DNA from: Microbacterium aurugineum
Lineage (GTDB): Bacteria > Actinomycetota > Actinomycetes > Actinomycetales > Microbacteriaceae
Assembly: GCF_023101205.1 (NCBI RefSeq)
Contig: NZ_CP078078.1
Coordinates: 2,923,411 to 2,987,410 of the forward strand
Length of the DNA: 64,000 bases
Direction of reading: 5' to 3'
Of the stretch, positions 9,025-16,780 are shown one piece after another. Under the pieces are notes generated by a model that worked only from the letters and a program-made list of their open reading frames with translations, did no database searches and was not told the DNA's origin. Positions within the stretch are counted from its first letter, which is position 1; every line of letters begins with the position of its first letter. A program made the position numbers and the translations under genes.

Positions 9025-9064
9025 TCCGCGGTATCCAACCGAACTTTTCCTGAGGAGTACACGC

Positions 9065-9556
9065 ATGGGCGCACACGACGCCGTCATCGAGATCCCGCGC
9101 GGCAGCCGCGTGAAGTACGAGGTCGACCACGAGACCGGACGAGTGCACCTCGACCGCGTTCTCTACACGACCTTCGGCTACCCCGCCGACTACGGCTACT
9201 TCGACAACACGCTGGGCGAGGATGGCGACCCGCTCGACGTGCTCGTGCTGCTGGACCACGCGATCTACCCGGGCGTCGTCGTCGAGGTCCGTCCCGTGGC
9301 CGTGCTGAAGATGAGCGACGAGGCCGGCGGAGACGACAAGCTGGTCGCCGTGCTCTCGAAGGACCCTCGCTGGGCGCACATCCAGGACATCGACGACATC
9401 GCCGAGTACACGAAGAAGGAGATCGCGCACTTCTTCGAGCACTACAAGGACCTCGAGCCCAACAAGTGGGTCAAGGTCGACGAGTGGGGGAACGCCGCCG
9501 AAGCGCAGCGCATCCTCGACGAAGCCATCGTGCGTTTCGGAGAGCAGGGCCACTGA
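9065..9556 (+). CDS. ppa: Inorganic pyrophosphatase
   Basis: Hydrolyses pyrophosphate to phosphate, driving biosynthetic reactions. The 163-residue protein is a soluble family I enzyme: EIPRGSRVKYEVD at the N-terminus, the catalytic signature DGDPLDVLV with its three metal-binding aspartates at about residues 57-65, and FFEHYKDLEPNKWV near the end. A GAGGAG Shine-Dalgarno lies eight bases before the ATG. It is followed by a long inverted repeat. Confidence 0.97.
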   Translation: MGAHDAVIEIPRGSRVKYEVDHETGRVHLDRVLYTTFGYPADYGYFDNTLGEDGDPLDVLVLLDHAIYPGVVVEVRPVAVLKMSDEAGGDDKLVAVLSKDPRWAHIQDIDDIAEYTKKEIAHFFEHYKDLEPNKWVKVDEWGNAAEAQRILDEAIVRFGEQGH

Positions 9557-9565
9557 TCCCCGCGC

Positions 9566-9621
9566 CTTCGACGAGAAGACCCCCGGTTCCGCAGCTGCGG
9601 CCGGGGGTCTTCTCGTCGAAG
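9566..9621. terminator. Strong bidirectional terminator hairpin
   Basis: Perfect 21-base arms (9566-9586 and 9601-9621) begin CTTCGACGAGAAGACC. The 14-base loop contains a second perfect palindrome, CCGCAGCTGCGG. It lies between the convergent ppa gene and the M23 peptidase gene and can serve both strands. There is no U tract, as is common in actinobacteria. Confidence 0.85.
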
Positions 9622-9633
9622 ATGAGGTGCTGA

Positions 9634-10989
9634 TCAGGCGGAGACGCCATGCCGAGCGAGGAACTGCACCGGGTTGATGGCGCTACCGCGGTCGTAGACC
9701 TCGAAATGCAGGTGGCAGCCGAACGAGCGCCCGGTGTTGCCCGCGTAGGCGATGACCTGACCGGACCTGACCCACTGGCCCGACCGCACGACGATGCCTC
9801 CGTCGCGGATGTGCGCGTAGCCGGTGCCGATTCCCCCGCCGTGCTGGATGCGGATGTAGTTTCCGTAGCCGCCGTTGTAGCCCGCGTAGTCGACCGTGCC
9901 GGACTGGGCGGCATAGATCGCCGCGCCGCAGCCGTTCGCGAAGTCCGTGCCGTAGTGGAAGCTCGAGGAGCAGCCCTGCGGGCCGCACTGCTGCGAACGG
10001 GGTCCGTAGCCGGAGCTCTTGCCGCCGCCGTGAGGACGGCACCAGCCACCGCTGCCCTGAGAGCCGCCGCCGCCGCTGTTGCCGCCGGCGTTGGCCGCAG
10101 CTTCCGCAGCTTCGCGCTCTCTGCGCTTCTTCTCCTCGGCCGCGACACCGGCCTTGTAGCCCGCGACCGTCTTGGTCGTCGCGTCCTTGAGAGCGGCGAG
10201 CTGCGCCTGCATAGTGGCGAGGTTCGCGGACTGCTCGTCGAGCGCAGCCTGAGCGGCGTCGGCGGCCTGCTGAGCGACGACCATCTTCTCTTCGGCGATC
10301 TTCTGCAGGCGGTCGCGCTCATCACGAGCGAGCACCGCCTGGTCGCTCATGGACTGCGCGGAGTTCCGGGCGGCGACCGCATCGTCGTACACCGACTGGT
10401 TGTACTCGAACAGCTTGTCCATCGTGCCGAGGCGCGCGAGCAGCTCGTCGGCATTGTCGGCGGATCCGGTGAAGAGCAGTTCGAGAGAGGTGTCATCGCC
10501 ACCGTTGCGATACAGCTGCGCGGCGACCTGGCCGGCCTTCTTCGCGGACGCGTCGGCCTTCGCGGACTGCTCGTCGGCCTTGGCCTGCAGAGAATCGGCC
10601 TCGGTGGACGCGGCGAAGAACTTCTGCTGTGCCTCGTAGAACTCGTCCGCGGCGACCTTCGCGGCCGCCTGGGTCTCGGCGACCTTCTGGGTCAGGGACT
10701 GGATGAGGCCCTCGATGCGGGTGACCTCGGCGGCCTTGGCGGCCTCGCTCTGCTTCGCCCGCTGCACATCGTCCCAACTCGGGTACGTCGCGGCGTAGGC
10801 GGCGGATACGCCCTGGGAGATGCCGAAGGCGCTGAGCGCGACGACGCTGAGCACGCCGAGGCCGAGAGCGCCTCGGCGGCTGAGGCCGTCTTTGCCGAAC
10901 GCTCGGCGCTCGGCAGGACTGGGCGCGCAGCCGCAATCATCTGAAGCCGCGGCAACCGCAGCATCCAGAGTTGTCTGGTCGTCGTTCAC
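9634..10989 (-). CDS. Secreted coiled-coil M23 peptidase (murein hydrolase)
   Basis: A 451-residue exported protein. A twin-arginine-like segment (SRRGALGLG, residues 37-45) precedes a hydrophobic stretch ending near AYAA (about 67). Residues 75-290 are a long Ala/Gln/Glu coiled coil like EnvC and NlpD or the CHAP-associated hydrolases. A Gly/Ser linker follows, then an M23 LytM domain with HYGTD, GYAHI and HLHFE, so all zinc ligands are present. It should cleave peptidoglycan cross-links, probably at division. The start is a GTG with a GGAAGGGG Shine-Dalgarno. The N-terminal 35 residues before the signal are unusually long and cysteine-containing. Confidence 0.88.
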   Translation of the reverse strand: MNDDQTTLDAAVAAASDDCGCAPSPAERRAFGKDGLSRRGALGLGVLSVVALSAFGISQGVSAAYAATYPSWDDVQRAKQSEAAKAAEVTRIEGLIQSLTQKVAETQAAAKVAADEFYEAQQKFFAASTEADSLQAKADEQSAKADASAKKAGQVAAQLYRNGGDDTSLELLFTGSADNADELLARLGTMDKLFEYNQSVYDDAVAARNSAQSMSDQAVLARDERDRLQKIAEEKMVVAQQAADAAQAALDEQSANLATMQAQLAALKDATTKTVAGYKAGVAAEEKKRREREAAEAAANAGGNSGGGGSQGSGGWCRPHGGGKSSGYGPRSQQCGPQGCSSSFHYGTDFANGCGAAIYAAQSGTVDYAGYNGGYGNYIRIQHGGGIGTGYAHIRDGGIVVRSGQWVRSGQVIAYAGNTGRSFGCHLHFEVYDRGSAINPVQFLARHGVSA

Positions 10990-11200
10990 GCGGCCCCTTC
11001 CGCCGGTTTCACAAATGCCACACTAACAACAACTTTCACATCCGCACCAGGGTCGATCCGACGACGGTCATCGCACGCCTGACCCTTCCATCGTCCTCCT
11101 GAAACACGCCCGGGGGTAGCCGCCTCGCCCTCGATTCGCGATTTGCCCGGATCATCCCTTATGCTTGAGCGTCGGCAAGGAAGTCCTCCGGGACTGACTC
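10990..11200. other. Intergenic region upstream of the M23 gene and tRNA cluster
   Basis: This 211-base gap separates the M23 gene (minus strand) from tRNA-Glu (plus strand). A TATGCT box at 11160-11165 lies 36 bases before tRNA-Glu and is a plausible tRNA promoter. On the M23 side there is an AT-richer patch around 11005-11040. No coding sequence was found. Confidence 0.5.
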
Positions 11201-11273
11201 GGCCCCATCGTTTAGCGGCCTAGGACGCCGCCCTTTCACGGCGGTAGCACGGGTTCGAATCCCGTTGGGGTCA
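11201..11273 (+). tRNA. tRNA-Glu (anticodon TTC)
   Basis: A 73-base cloverleaf: acceptor GGCCCCA pairs with TGGGGTC (one G-T pair), the anticodon stem CCGCC/GGCGG encloses loop CTTTCAC with TTC at 11235-11237, and the T arm CGGGTTCGAATCCCG is perfect. The discriminator base is A and CCA is not encoded. Its 3' end is repeated immediately downstream. Confidence 0.97.
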
Positions 11274-11314
11274 CACCTTCCGATACACCCGTTGGGGTCA
11301 CACCTTCCGATACA
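11261..11314 (+). repeat. 27-bp tandem duplication of the tRNA-Glu 3' end and flank
   Basis: Positions 11261-11287 and 11288-11314 are identical 27-mers starting CCCGTTGGGGTCACACC. The first copy includes the last 13 bases of tRNA-Glu. The second is an orphan copy lying just before tRNA-Asp. Confidence 0.95.
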
Positions 11315-11329
11315 ATTGAAAACAAGTAT

Positions 11330-11403
11330 GGCCCTGTAGCGCAGTTGGTTAGCGTGCCGCCCTGTCACGGCGGAGGTCGCGGGTTCAAGTCCCGTCAGGG
11401 TCG
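11330..11403 (+). tRNA. tRNA-Asp (anticodon GTC)
   Basis: A 74-base cloverleaf: acceptor GGCCCTG/CAGGGTC, D arm GCGC...GCGT, anticodon stem CCGCC/GGCGG with loop CTGTCAC (GTC), and T arm GCGGGTTCAAGTCCCGT. The discriminator is G and CCA is not encoded. Confidence 0.97.
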
Positions 11404-11472
11404 CTCCGTGCGATGAGCTCTTTCTTCGGAGAGGGCTCTTCGTCTAGGACGCGACAGGTTCGCCGGTCGCGC

Positions 11473-11545
11473 GGCTCTGTAGCTCAGTTGGTAGAGCGTT
11501 CGACTGAAAATCGAAAGGTCACCGGATCGATGCCGGTCGGAGCCA
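11473..11545 (+). tRNA. tRNA-Phe (anticodon GAA)
   Basis: A 73-base cloverleaf: acceptor GGCTCTG/CGGAGCC, D arm GCTC/GAGC, anticodon stem TTCGA/TCGAA with loop CTGAAAA (GAA at 11506-11508), and T stem ACCGG/CCGGT. The T loop reads ATCGATG, so position 54 is A instead of the near-universal T. The discriminator is A and CCA is not encoded. Confidence 0.95.
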
Positions 11546-11548
11546 CAC

Positions 11549-11569
11549 GAGTGATCGTTACAATCACTC
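11549..11569 (+). other. Short hairpin after tRNA-Phe
   Basis: GAGTGAT and ATCACTC (7-bp perfect stem, 7-base loop) lie four bases after tRNA-Phe. It is probably part of the 3' trailer processed with the tRNA. Confidence 0.5.
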
Positions 11570-11572
11570 CAG

Positions 11573-11607
11573 AAACCCTCGCCTAGCTTCTACATGGCGG
11601 GGGTTTT
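11573..11607 (+). terminator. Intrinsic terminator of the tRNA cluster
   Basis: AAACCCTCGCC pairs with GGCGGGGGTTT (11 bp including one G-U) around a 12-base loop, followed by TTTT-G. This is a conventional rho-independent terminator for the three-tRNA transcript. The following 140 bases up to the end of the penicillin-binding protein gene hold nothing recognisable. Confidence 0.85.
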
Positions 11608-11749
11608 GCTTTGCCCTGGTGAGGTTGAGTCCTCTCCTTCGCCAAGTCGAGTTCACTTCTTCGTCAATGCGCCCGCGGGCCCACTAGAACTGCACGTTCG
11701 CTCGATAGCGCTCCGGGGCCATCCTCTGAACGCGCCCCGCTCGACGCTC

Positions 11750-14272
11750 CTAGCTGTCGGGCGCGTCGCCGGGACGAAGGGTCACGGTTCCTCCTCGCTC
11801 CAAGAGCCCGCCGGCGGGTTCCTGGAACGAGACCTTGTCGTCGGCACTTTCCGGTTCGGGCACGGCGCCGTCGAGGTGCACCGTGAAACCCAACGCTTCG
11901 AGTCGTGCGGCCGCCTCCTCGACCGGCATCCCCACGACGTCGGGAACCTCTGCCTCGAAACGCTTCGTCAGACGGGCATCGGCCTCGGCGAAACGCCCTC
12001 CACCGAACAGGCTGTTCGCGGCGCGCTGCACGTCACGCGCCAGTGCGTATCTGCGCTCTCCGAACCGTCGGGTCATGTCGTCAAGGCCGGTAGCGTTCCC
12101 CACCCACGCTCCCGTCGCGACCTGCGTGCTGGATTCCATCATCCAGGTCTGCTGCACCTCGTGCGATCCCGTCTTCCCGATGATCGGGGTGCCGTCCCAG
12201 GGGTTCGCTCGTGACCCCGTCCCGCCGTTCATCACGTCCTGAAGCACGGACGCGGCCGTGGCTGCGACGCCGGCCTCCAGCACGCGCGTGCATGCAGCAG
12301 GCGGCGGAATGATCTCCTCGCCGTTCGGCCCGACCACGCGCTCGATGGCTGTCGTCGGGCAGAACATCCCCCCGCTCGCGACCGTCGCATACGCGTTGGC
12401 CATCGCGAGCGGCGACACGTTCGCGGATCCGAGCACCGAGAAGAGCGTGTTCATGGTCAGATCGCCGCCCGCGAGATCCTTCACCCCGAGCCTGCTCGCC
12501 ACCCGGGAGATGTCGCAGAGGTCAAGCTGTTCCGCCATCGCGAGATACCCGGAGTTCAGCGATCTCGATGTGAACTCCGCCGGTGTCCCGACATAGCCGG
12601 GCTGGTTGCCCCAGTTCCTGATCACCACGTCGCTGTGGTTCACCCAATCCCCGTCGCAAGAGTTCTTCACCCGTGGAATGGCACGGACCCGCCCATCGAC
12701 CCTCTCGTTGACGGAGCGCCCGGCTTCGAGCCAGGCCAACAGAGTGAAGAGCTTGAACGTGGATCCGGCGTTGAAACCCGCAGATCCGCCGCGCGCCGGA
12801 TCGCCCGCATAGACGAGCGCGGAGTAGCTGGGATCTTCCGCGTGCGACTCGTCCTCGGTGAAGTTCGTGTTCTGAGCGATGGCCAGCACACGACCAGTGC
12901 CGACTTCGACGTTGACGACGGCTCCCCCGAGGTCGAGTCCTTCGGCAGATGCCGGCACGTGACGTCTCATCGCCTCAGCGACCGATTCCTGCAGCGAGGC
13001 GTCGACGGTGGTGTGGATCTGCAACCCGCCTTGCCGCAGCCGCGTCTCACGTGCGACCGCCGTGTCCCCGAATCGGGGATCGCTGCGGATGCTCGCGATG
13101 ACGTACTGGCAGAAGTAGGCCGCGTCTCCCGTGCCCGCGCACCCGCTCGTCGGAGGCGTCACCGCCGGGCGCACCGGGTCGAGGACGGCCTCCGTGTACT
13201 GCGCGTCGGCTATCTTCCTGTCCTCGTGCATCCGGCTCAGCACGTAGAGCTGTCTCCCCTTGGTCTCGCTATATCCGTCGGCGGCGTGGACGTACTGCTC
13301 CTCGGTGATCGCCCCGTCGCCGCGCAGCTCCTCGAGCGCCGCCAGCGTACCGGGCGAGACGTCATCGACCGCACCGTCGGGCGCCTTGTTCACGCGCTCT
13401 CCCGACGCCGTGGCGATTGCCCCCTCCGGGCGGTCGATCCGGTAGCTGTTCGGATTCTGCACGACACCGGCGAGCACAGCTGCCTGCCCCACGGATACCG
13501 CTGATGCGGAGGTGTTGAAGTAGTACCGCGCGGCCGCCTCGATACCGTAGATCGTTCCGCCGAAGTTCGCGATGTTGAGATAGCGCTCCAGGATCTCGAC
13601 CTTCGAGTAGCGCTTCTCGAGCGCGATCGCGTACCGCATCTCTTGCAACTTCCGGATGTATCCATCGCTTCCCTCGGCGGAGGTCACCTTGCGCCAGCAC
13701 TCCTGGAGGGTCTCCGAATCGTCTTCCGTGGCCTCCGGCGCGGTCGCCTCGAGCTCGCAGCGCTGCACGAGAACGTTCTTCACATACTGTTGTGTGATCG
13801 ACGAACCGCCCTGGGTCTGCCCTCCCTTGACGTTGCCGAGGATCGCCCTGGTCGTCCCGATCAGATCGATCCCGCTATGGGTGAAGTACCGCGGGTCCTC
13901 GCTGGAGAGGATCGCATCGATCATCGTCGGCGAGATCTGCTCGTACGTCACCGGCATCCGGTTCTGTTCGTAGAACCGGGTGAGGACCTTCTCGTCGCCG
14001 CTGTCGGCGTCGCGGGCGTACACCGTCGTCGGAAGCATCGACTGTTCGATCGTGAGGTGCGCGGGAAGCTCCTCGAAAAGGTCGAGCGCCGCGTTCCCCG
14101 CCTGCCCCACGAGAACGAGCCCGGGGACGAACGGCAGCACGACCAGGATCCCTGCGACCATGCTCATCACGATCAGGCCGGCCAGGCCTCCGAGCGCAGC
14201 ACCGACCGAAGGATGGGAGAGGTCACGCGTCGTCGATTCCGCGCGGGTGAGATCAGGAAAGCTGTGAGACAC
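11750..14272 (-). CDS. Class A penicillin-binding protein with C-terminal PASTA domain
   Basis: Bifunctional peptidoglycan glycosyltransferase and transpeptidase, 840 residues from the chosen GTG. A membrane helix lies at about residues 30-58. The GT51 domain has SSEDPRYFTHSGID with the catalytic Glu, QGGSSITQQYVKN, and a membrane-proximal EMRYAIALEKRYSK. The transpeptidase domain has GSTFKLF (nucleophile Ser), SLN and KTGS. Residues from about 775 form one PASTA domain (VPDVVGMPVEEAAARLE). The frame is open another 17 codons to GTG at 14323; GTG at 14272 is preferred because GGAAG lies nine bases before it. It is divergent from a LysR regulator, with fewer than 101 bases between. Confidence 0.92.
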   Translation of the reverse strand: MSHSFPDLTRAESTTRDLSHPSVGAALGGLAGLIVMSMVAGILVVLPFVPGLVLVGQAGNAALDLFEELPAHLTIEQSMLPTTVYARDADSGDEKVLTRFYEQNRMPVTYEQISPTMIDAILSSEDPRYFTHSGIDLIGTTRAILGNVKGGQTQGGSSITQQYVKNVLVQRCELEATAPEATEDDSETLQECWRKVTSAEGSDGYIRKLQEMRYAIALEKRYSKVEILERYLNIANFGGTIYGIEAAARYYFNTSASAVSVGQAAVLAGVVQNPNSYRIDRPEGAIATASGERVNKAPDGAVDDVSPGTLAALEELRGDGAITEEQYVHAADGYSETKGRQLYVLSRMHEDRKIADAQYTEAVLDPVRPAVTPPTSGCAGTGDAAYFCQYVIASIRSDPRFGDTAVARETRLRQGGLQIHTTVDASLQESVAEAMRRHVPASAEGLDLGGAVVNVEVGTGRVLAIAQNTNFTEDESHAEDPSYSALVYAGDPARGGSAGFNAGSTFKLFTLLAWLEAGRSVNERVDGRVRAIPRVKNSCDGDWVNHSDVVIRNWGNQPGYVGTPAEFTSRSLNSGYLAMAEQLDLCDISRVASRLGVKDLAGGDLTMNTLFSVLGSANVSPLAMANAYATVASGGMFCPTTAIERVVGPNGEEIIPPPAACTRVLEAGVAATAASVLQDVMNGGTGSRANPWDGTPIIGKTGSHEVQQTWMMESSTQVATGAWVGNATGLDDMTRRFGERRYALARDVQRAANSLFGGGRFAEADARLTKRFEAEVPDVVGMPVEEAAARLEALGFTVHLDGAVPEPESADDKVSFQEPAGGLLERGGTVTLRPGDAPDS

Positions 14273-14372
14273 GCTATCCAGCTTCCGTGTTGACCATCGA
14301 TAAGTACAGCGAAGAGAATTCACCTAAACTCATAAGAGTAGCTAACCTTTAACGTCGGTCGAGGAGTCACCC

Positions 14373-15320
14373 GTGCTCAATGTGAACCGCCTCCGCATTC
14401 TGCGGGAACTCTCCAGACGCGGCACGCTCGCGGAAGTCGCCCGGGCACTCAACTACACGCCGTCAGCCGTATCGCAACAGCTCAGTGCTCTGGAACGTGA
14501 AGTCGGGACCACGCTCCTCGAACCGTCGGGGCGCCGCGTGAGGCTCACCGGCCCGGCGATGCTGCTCGCCGAACGGGCCGATCTGATCCTCGAACAGATG
14601 GAGCTCGCCGAGGCCGACCTGCAGAACCTCGCAGGCACGACGAGCGGTCTCATCCGGGTCGGCTCCTTTCAGAGCGCGCTCATCGAGCTCGCTCCGGCGG
14701 CACTGACGCTACTATCGCAGCGCCACCCGCACCTGGTCGTCGAACTCTGCCATCGCGAGGTCGACGAGGCACGGGACGGCCTTCTCGCCCACGATTTCGA
14801 CATCGTCCTGGGAGAGGAATTCCCCGGCGGCGAGCAGCCGCCGACCGCCGGAGTCCACCGGCAGGACTTCCATTCCGAACCTCTGCATCTCGCGCTGCCC
14901 GAGTCGGAGCGCGTCGGCGACCGCGCCGGCTCCACGACACTGAGCGACCTCCGACACTGCGGCTGGGCACTCGATCTGCAGCAGTCGCGCATGGGCGCGT
15001 GGGCGAGGCAGAAGTGCCGCGGGGCGGGTTTCGAGCCTCGTGTGGTCTGCGAATCGCCCGACCCCCTGCTGATGCTGCAGCTCGTCCGCTCGGGACACGC
15101 CGCGGCCTTCATCCCTGCGCTCATCACGCAAGCGCGCTTCGGAGGAGTGGAAGTCGTCGCCCTCGCCTCCGAGCCGCATCGAACCCTGTACACCGAAGTA
15201 CGCGCCGGCAGGCAGGAAAGCGGGGCCATCGCTGCCGTGCAGCAGGCCTTCGCCGACGCTATCGCCGCGCACACCAGCGCGGTACCGACAGCCGTGCTCG
15301 CTCTCGAACCACCCTCCTGA
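14373..15320 (+). CDS. LysR-family transcriptional regulator
   Basis: A 315-residue regulator with an N-terminal winged helix-turn-helix (residues 1-60, including LAEVARALNYTPSAVSQQLS) and a periplasmic-binding-like effector domain (about 90-290). A GAGGAG Shine-Dalgarno precedes the GTG start. It is divergently arranged with the penicillin-binding protein gene across a short gap and could control it, though LysR proteins of this subgroup commonly act on distant metabolic genes. The ligand is unknown. Confidence 0.9.
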   Translation: MLNVNRLRILRELSRRGTLAEVARALNYTPSAVSQQLSALEREVGTTLLEPSGRRVRLTGPAMLLAERADLILEQMELAEADLQNLAGTTSGLIRVGSFQSALIELAPAALTLLSQRHPHLVVELCHREVDEARDGLLAHDFDIVLGEEFPGGEQPPTAGVHRQDFHSEPLHLALPESERVGDRAGSTTLSDLRHCGWALDLQQSRMGAWARQKCRGAGFEPRVVCESPDPLLMLQLVRSGHAAAFIPALITQARFGGVEVVALASEPHRTLYTEVRAGRQESGAIAAVQQAFADAIAAHTSAVPTAVLALEPPS

Positions 15321-15528
15321 TACGTGATCCCGGCCAGGTTCTCTCTCGTCTGAAGGCACGATGATCGAGCGATGTCTGGCAACCGCTGGACGTCGTAGCC
15401 TGGCAACCCGTTCTCAACGCCACGACCGCGGCCGGAGCCCTCGGACGAAGCAAGCGGACGTGTGGCTCCACCGCAGTCTCTCGTCGATGCCGTGAAACCT
15501 TCCCGCGGCCCAGTAGGCTTCGGTCATC

Positions 15529-15846
15529 ATGGATGACGAGAGGTCGGCGCGGGATCCCGGAGCGGGCGTCCGCAGGATCGAACTCACGATGCGGCGCCCC
15601 CGATTCGCGCTCTACGCAGGAGTCAGGCCCACGCTCGTCATCGGCGAACGCGGCCAGCCGACGCAGTGGGGTCGGGGCACCTGGCAGATCCCCACCGACC
15701 GCCCCGTCGTCATCGAAGTGTTCCTCTTCAACCGCCTCTGGCGCTTCGGTCGCGCGGAAGCCTCCCTCACTCCCGAGGATGACACGAACTGGGAGTACCG
15801 AGCTCCGATGCTGCCCTTCCTCCGGGGCCGTCTCCGTCCCGCGTGA
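15529..15846 (+). CDS. Small conserved-looking protein of unknown function
   Basis: A 105-residue protein, not recognised. It is rich in Arg and Pro with beta-strand-like segments (PVVIEVFLFNRLWRFGRAEASL) and ends in a basic tail. The ATG follows a TAGGCT box by nine bases, suggesting a very short or absent leader. It stands alone between the LysR gene and a convergent coiled-coil gene. The 208 bases before it contain no other gene. Support is codon-like composition and a sensible start; homologues were not checked. Confidence 0.55.
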   Translation: MDDERSARDPGAGVRRIELTMRRPRFALYAGVRPTLVIGERGQPTQWGRGTWQIPTDRPVVIEVFLFNRLWRFGRAEASLTPEDDTNWEYRAPMLPFLRGRLRPA

Positions 15847-15879
15847 CTCGACTCGAAGCAGCTCTGCGGAAACTGCACG

Positions 15880-16725
15880 CTAGAGGGCGTCCAGAGCCTT
15901 CCGCGCGAGCGCTGCTGCCTCCGCGGCGTCGTCCACCCGCTCTGCGGCAATCGCCCGGCGCTCCTGCACCTCCGGGATGTCCCGTTCGACGTGGCTCGCC
16001 GCCACGCGGGTCCGGGTGAGTTCCGCCTCGAGCTCTTCCGCTTTCTCGGCCAGCTCGGCCGCCCGGTCTCGGAGTCCCTGCAGCTCCCTCTCCTGCTTCG
16101 CGAGCTCCCGTTCCGCGGCCGTCTGGTCCTTCTCGGCCGCGGCGAGGCGACGTTCGGCTTCTCTCCGCGCGCGCCGCTCCTGCAACTCGTCGGTCGGCCG
16201 CTGCGGGGCGGCTTCCCGCGAATCGATGTCGCCGGCCACAGCGTCCCGGATGTCGGTGGCCGACGCCGTGGGTTCGAGCGCCCGCAACAGCCGCCCGGAG
16301 GCGACCGCGCTCGCAGCCAGGGGATCGAAGAACGCCGCCGAGATGCTGCGCTCGACGGCTTCCTGCGTCGCGGGTGTGATGCGTTCGCCGCGAGAACCCG
16401 CGATCTCGGCCGCCGTCTCCGCGAGCCGGCGCGTGAGGGCGCGACGTTCTCTGCCGAGCTTCGCCAGCGCAGGCGCATCCAGTTCGTCCTGCGCCTCACG
16501 AAGCTCGGCCGCCAGCCGCAGCGCCTCCCCCAGCTGGCCGGCCCGCTGCTGCGCGAACACGTTCACGACCCAGGCCGCGATCGAGGGCTTGCGGAGCGCG
16601 AGGATGCGGGACGCGAGTTCCGCGTCGTCGACCTCCGAGGCCCGGTCCTTCCGCGACGCGACGAAGGCTTCCGGGGAGCCCGCGTACAGAGCGGCCGCGA
16701 TCTCCTCGAAGGTGGGGTCGACCAT
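15880..16725 (-). CDS. Conserved coiled-coil protein, function unknown
   Basis: A 281-residue protein. Residues 1-80 form a compact region (MVDPTFEEIAAALYAGSPEA); residues 160-275 are a charged Ala/Glu/Arg heptad region predicted as a long coiled coil. No signal peptide, membrane segment or catalytic motif is visible. The ATG at 16725 is supported by a TATCGT box exactly six bases upstream; the frame stays open 30 codons further with poor composition. Similar proteins of unknown function appear to be common in Microbacteriaceae, which is recollection and was not checked. Confidence 0.7.
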   Translation of the reverse strand: MVDPTFEEIAAALYAGSPEAFVASRKDRASEVDDAELASRILALRKPSIAAWVVNVFAQQRAGQLGEALRLAAELREAQDELDAPALAKLGRERRALTRRLAETAAEIAGSRGERITPATQEAVERSISAAFFDPLAASAVASGRLLRALEPTASATDIRDAVAGDIDSREAAPQRPTDELQERRARREAERRLAAAEKDQTAAERELAKQERELQGLRDRAAELAEKAEELEAELTRTRVAASHVERDIPEVQERRAIAAERVDDAAEAAALARKALDAL

Positions 16726-16731
16726 GCACCC

Positions 16732-16737
16732 ACGATA
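16732..16737 (-). promoter_or_regulatory. Putative -10 box of a leaderless promoter (coiled-coil gene)
   Basis: TATCGT on the minus strand, then six bases, then the ATG at 16725. Confidence 0.45.
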
Positions 16738-16780
16738 CGCCGCACACCTTCTCCAGCGTCGGTTCGCGGCTCGACCTGGA

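Noticed and set aside
11261..11314. An attL/attR pair of an integrated element
   Set aside because: The two copies are directly adjacent with nothing between them and no integrase gene is nearby, so only a possible footprint is reported.
13362..13700. Short open frames inside the penicillin-binding protein gene region as separate genes
   Set aside because: They are other-frame shadows of a continuous 840-codon gene with all catalytic motifs in order.
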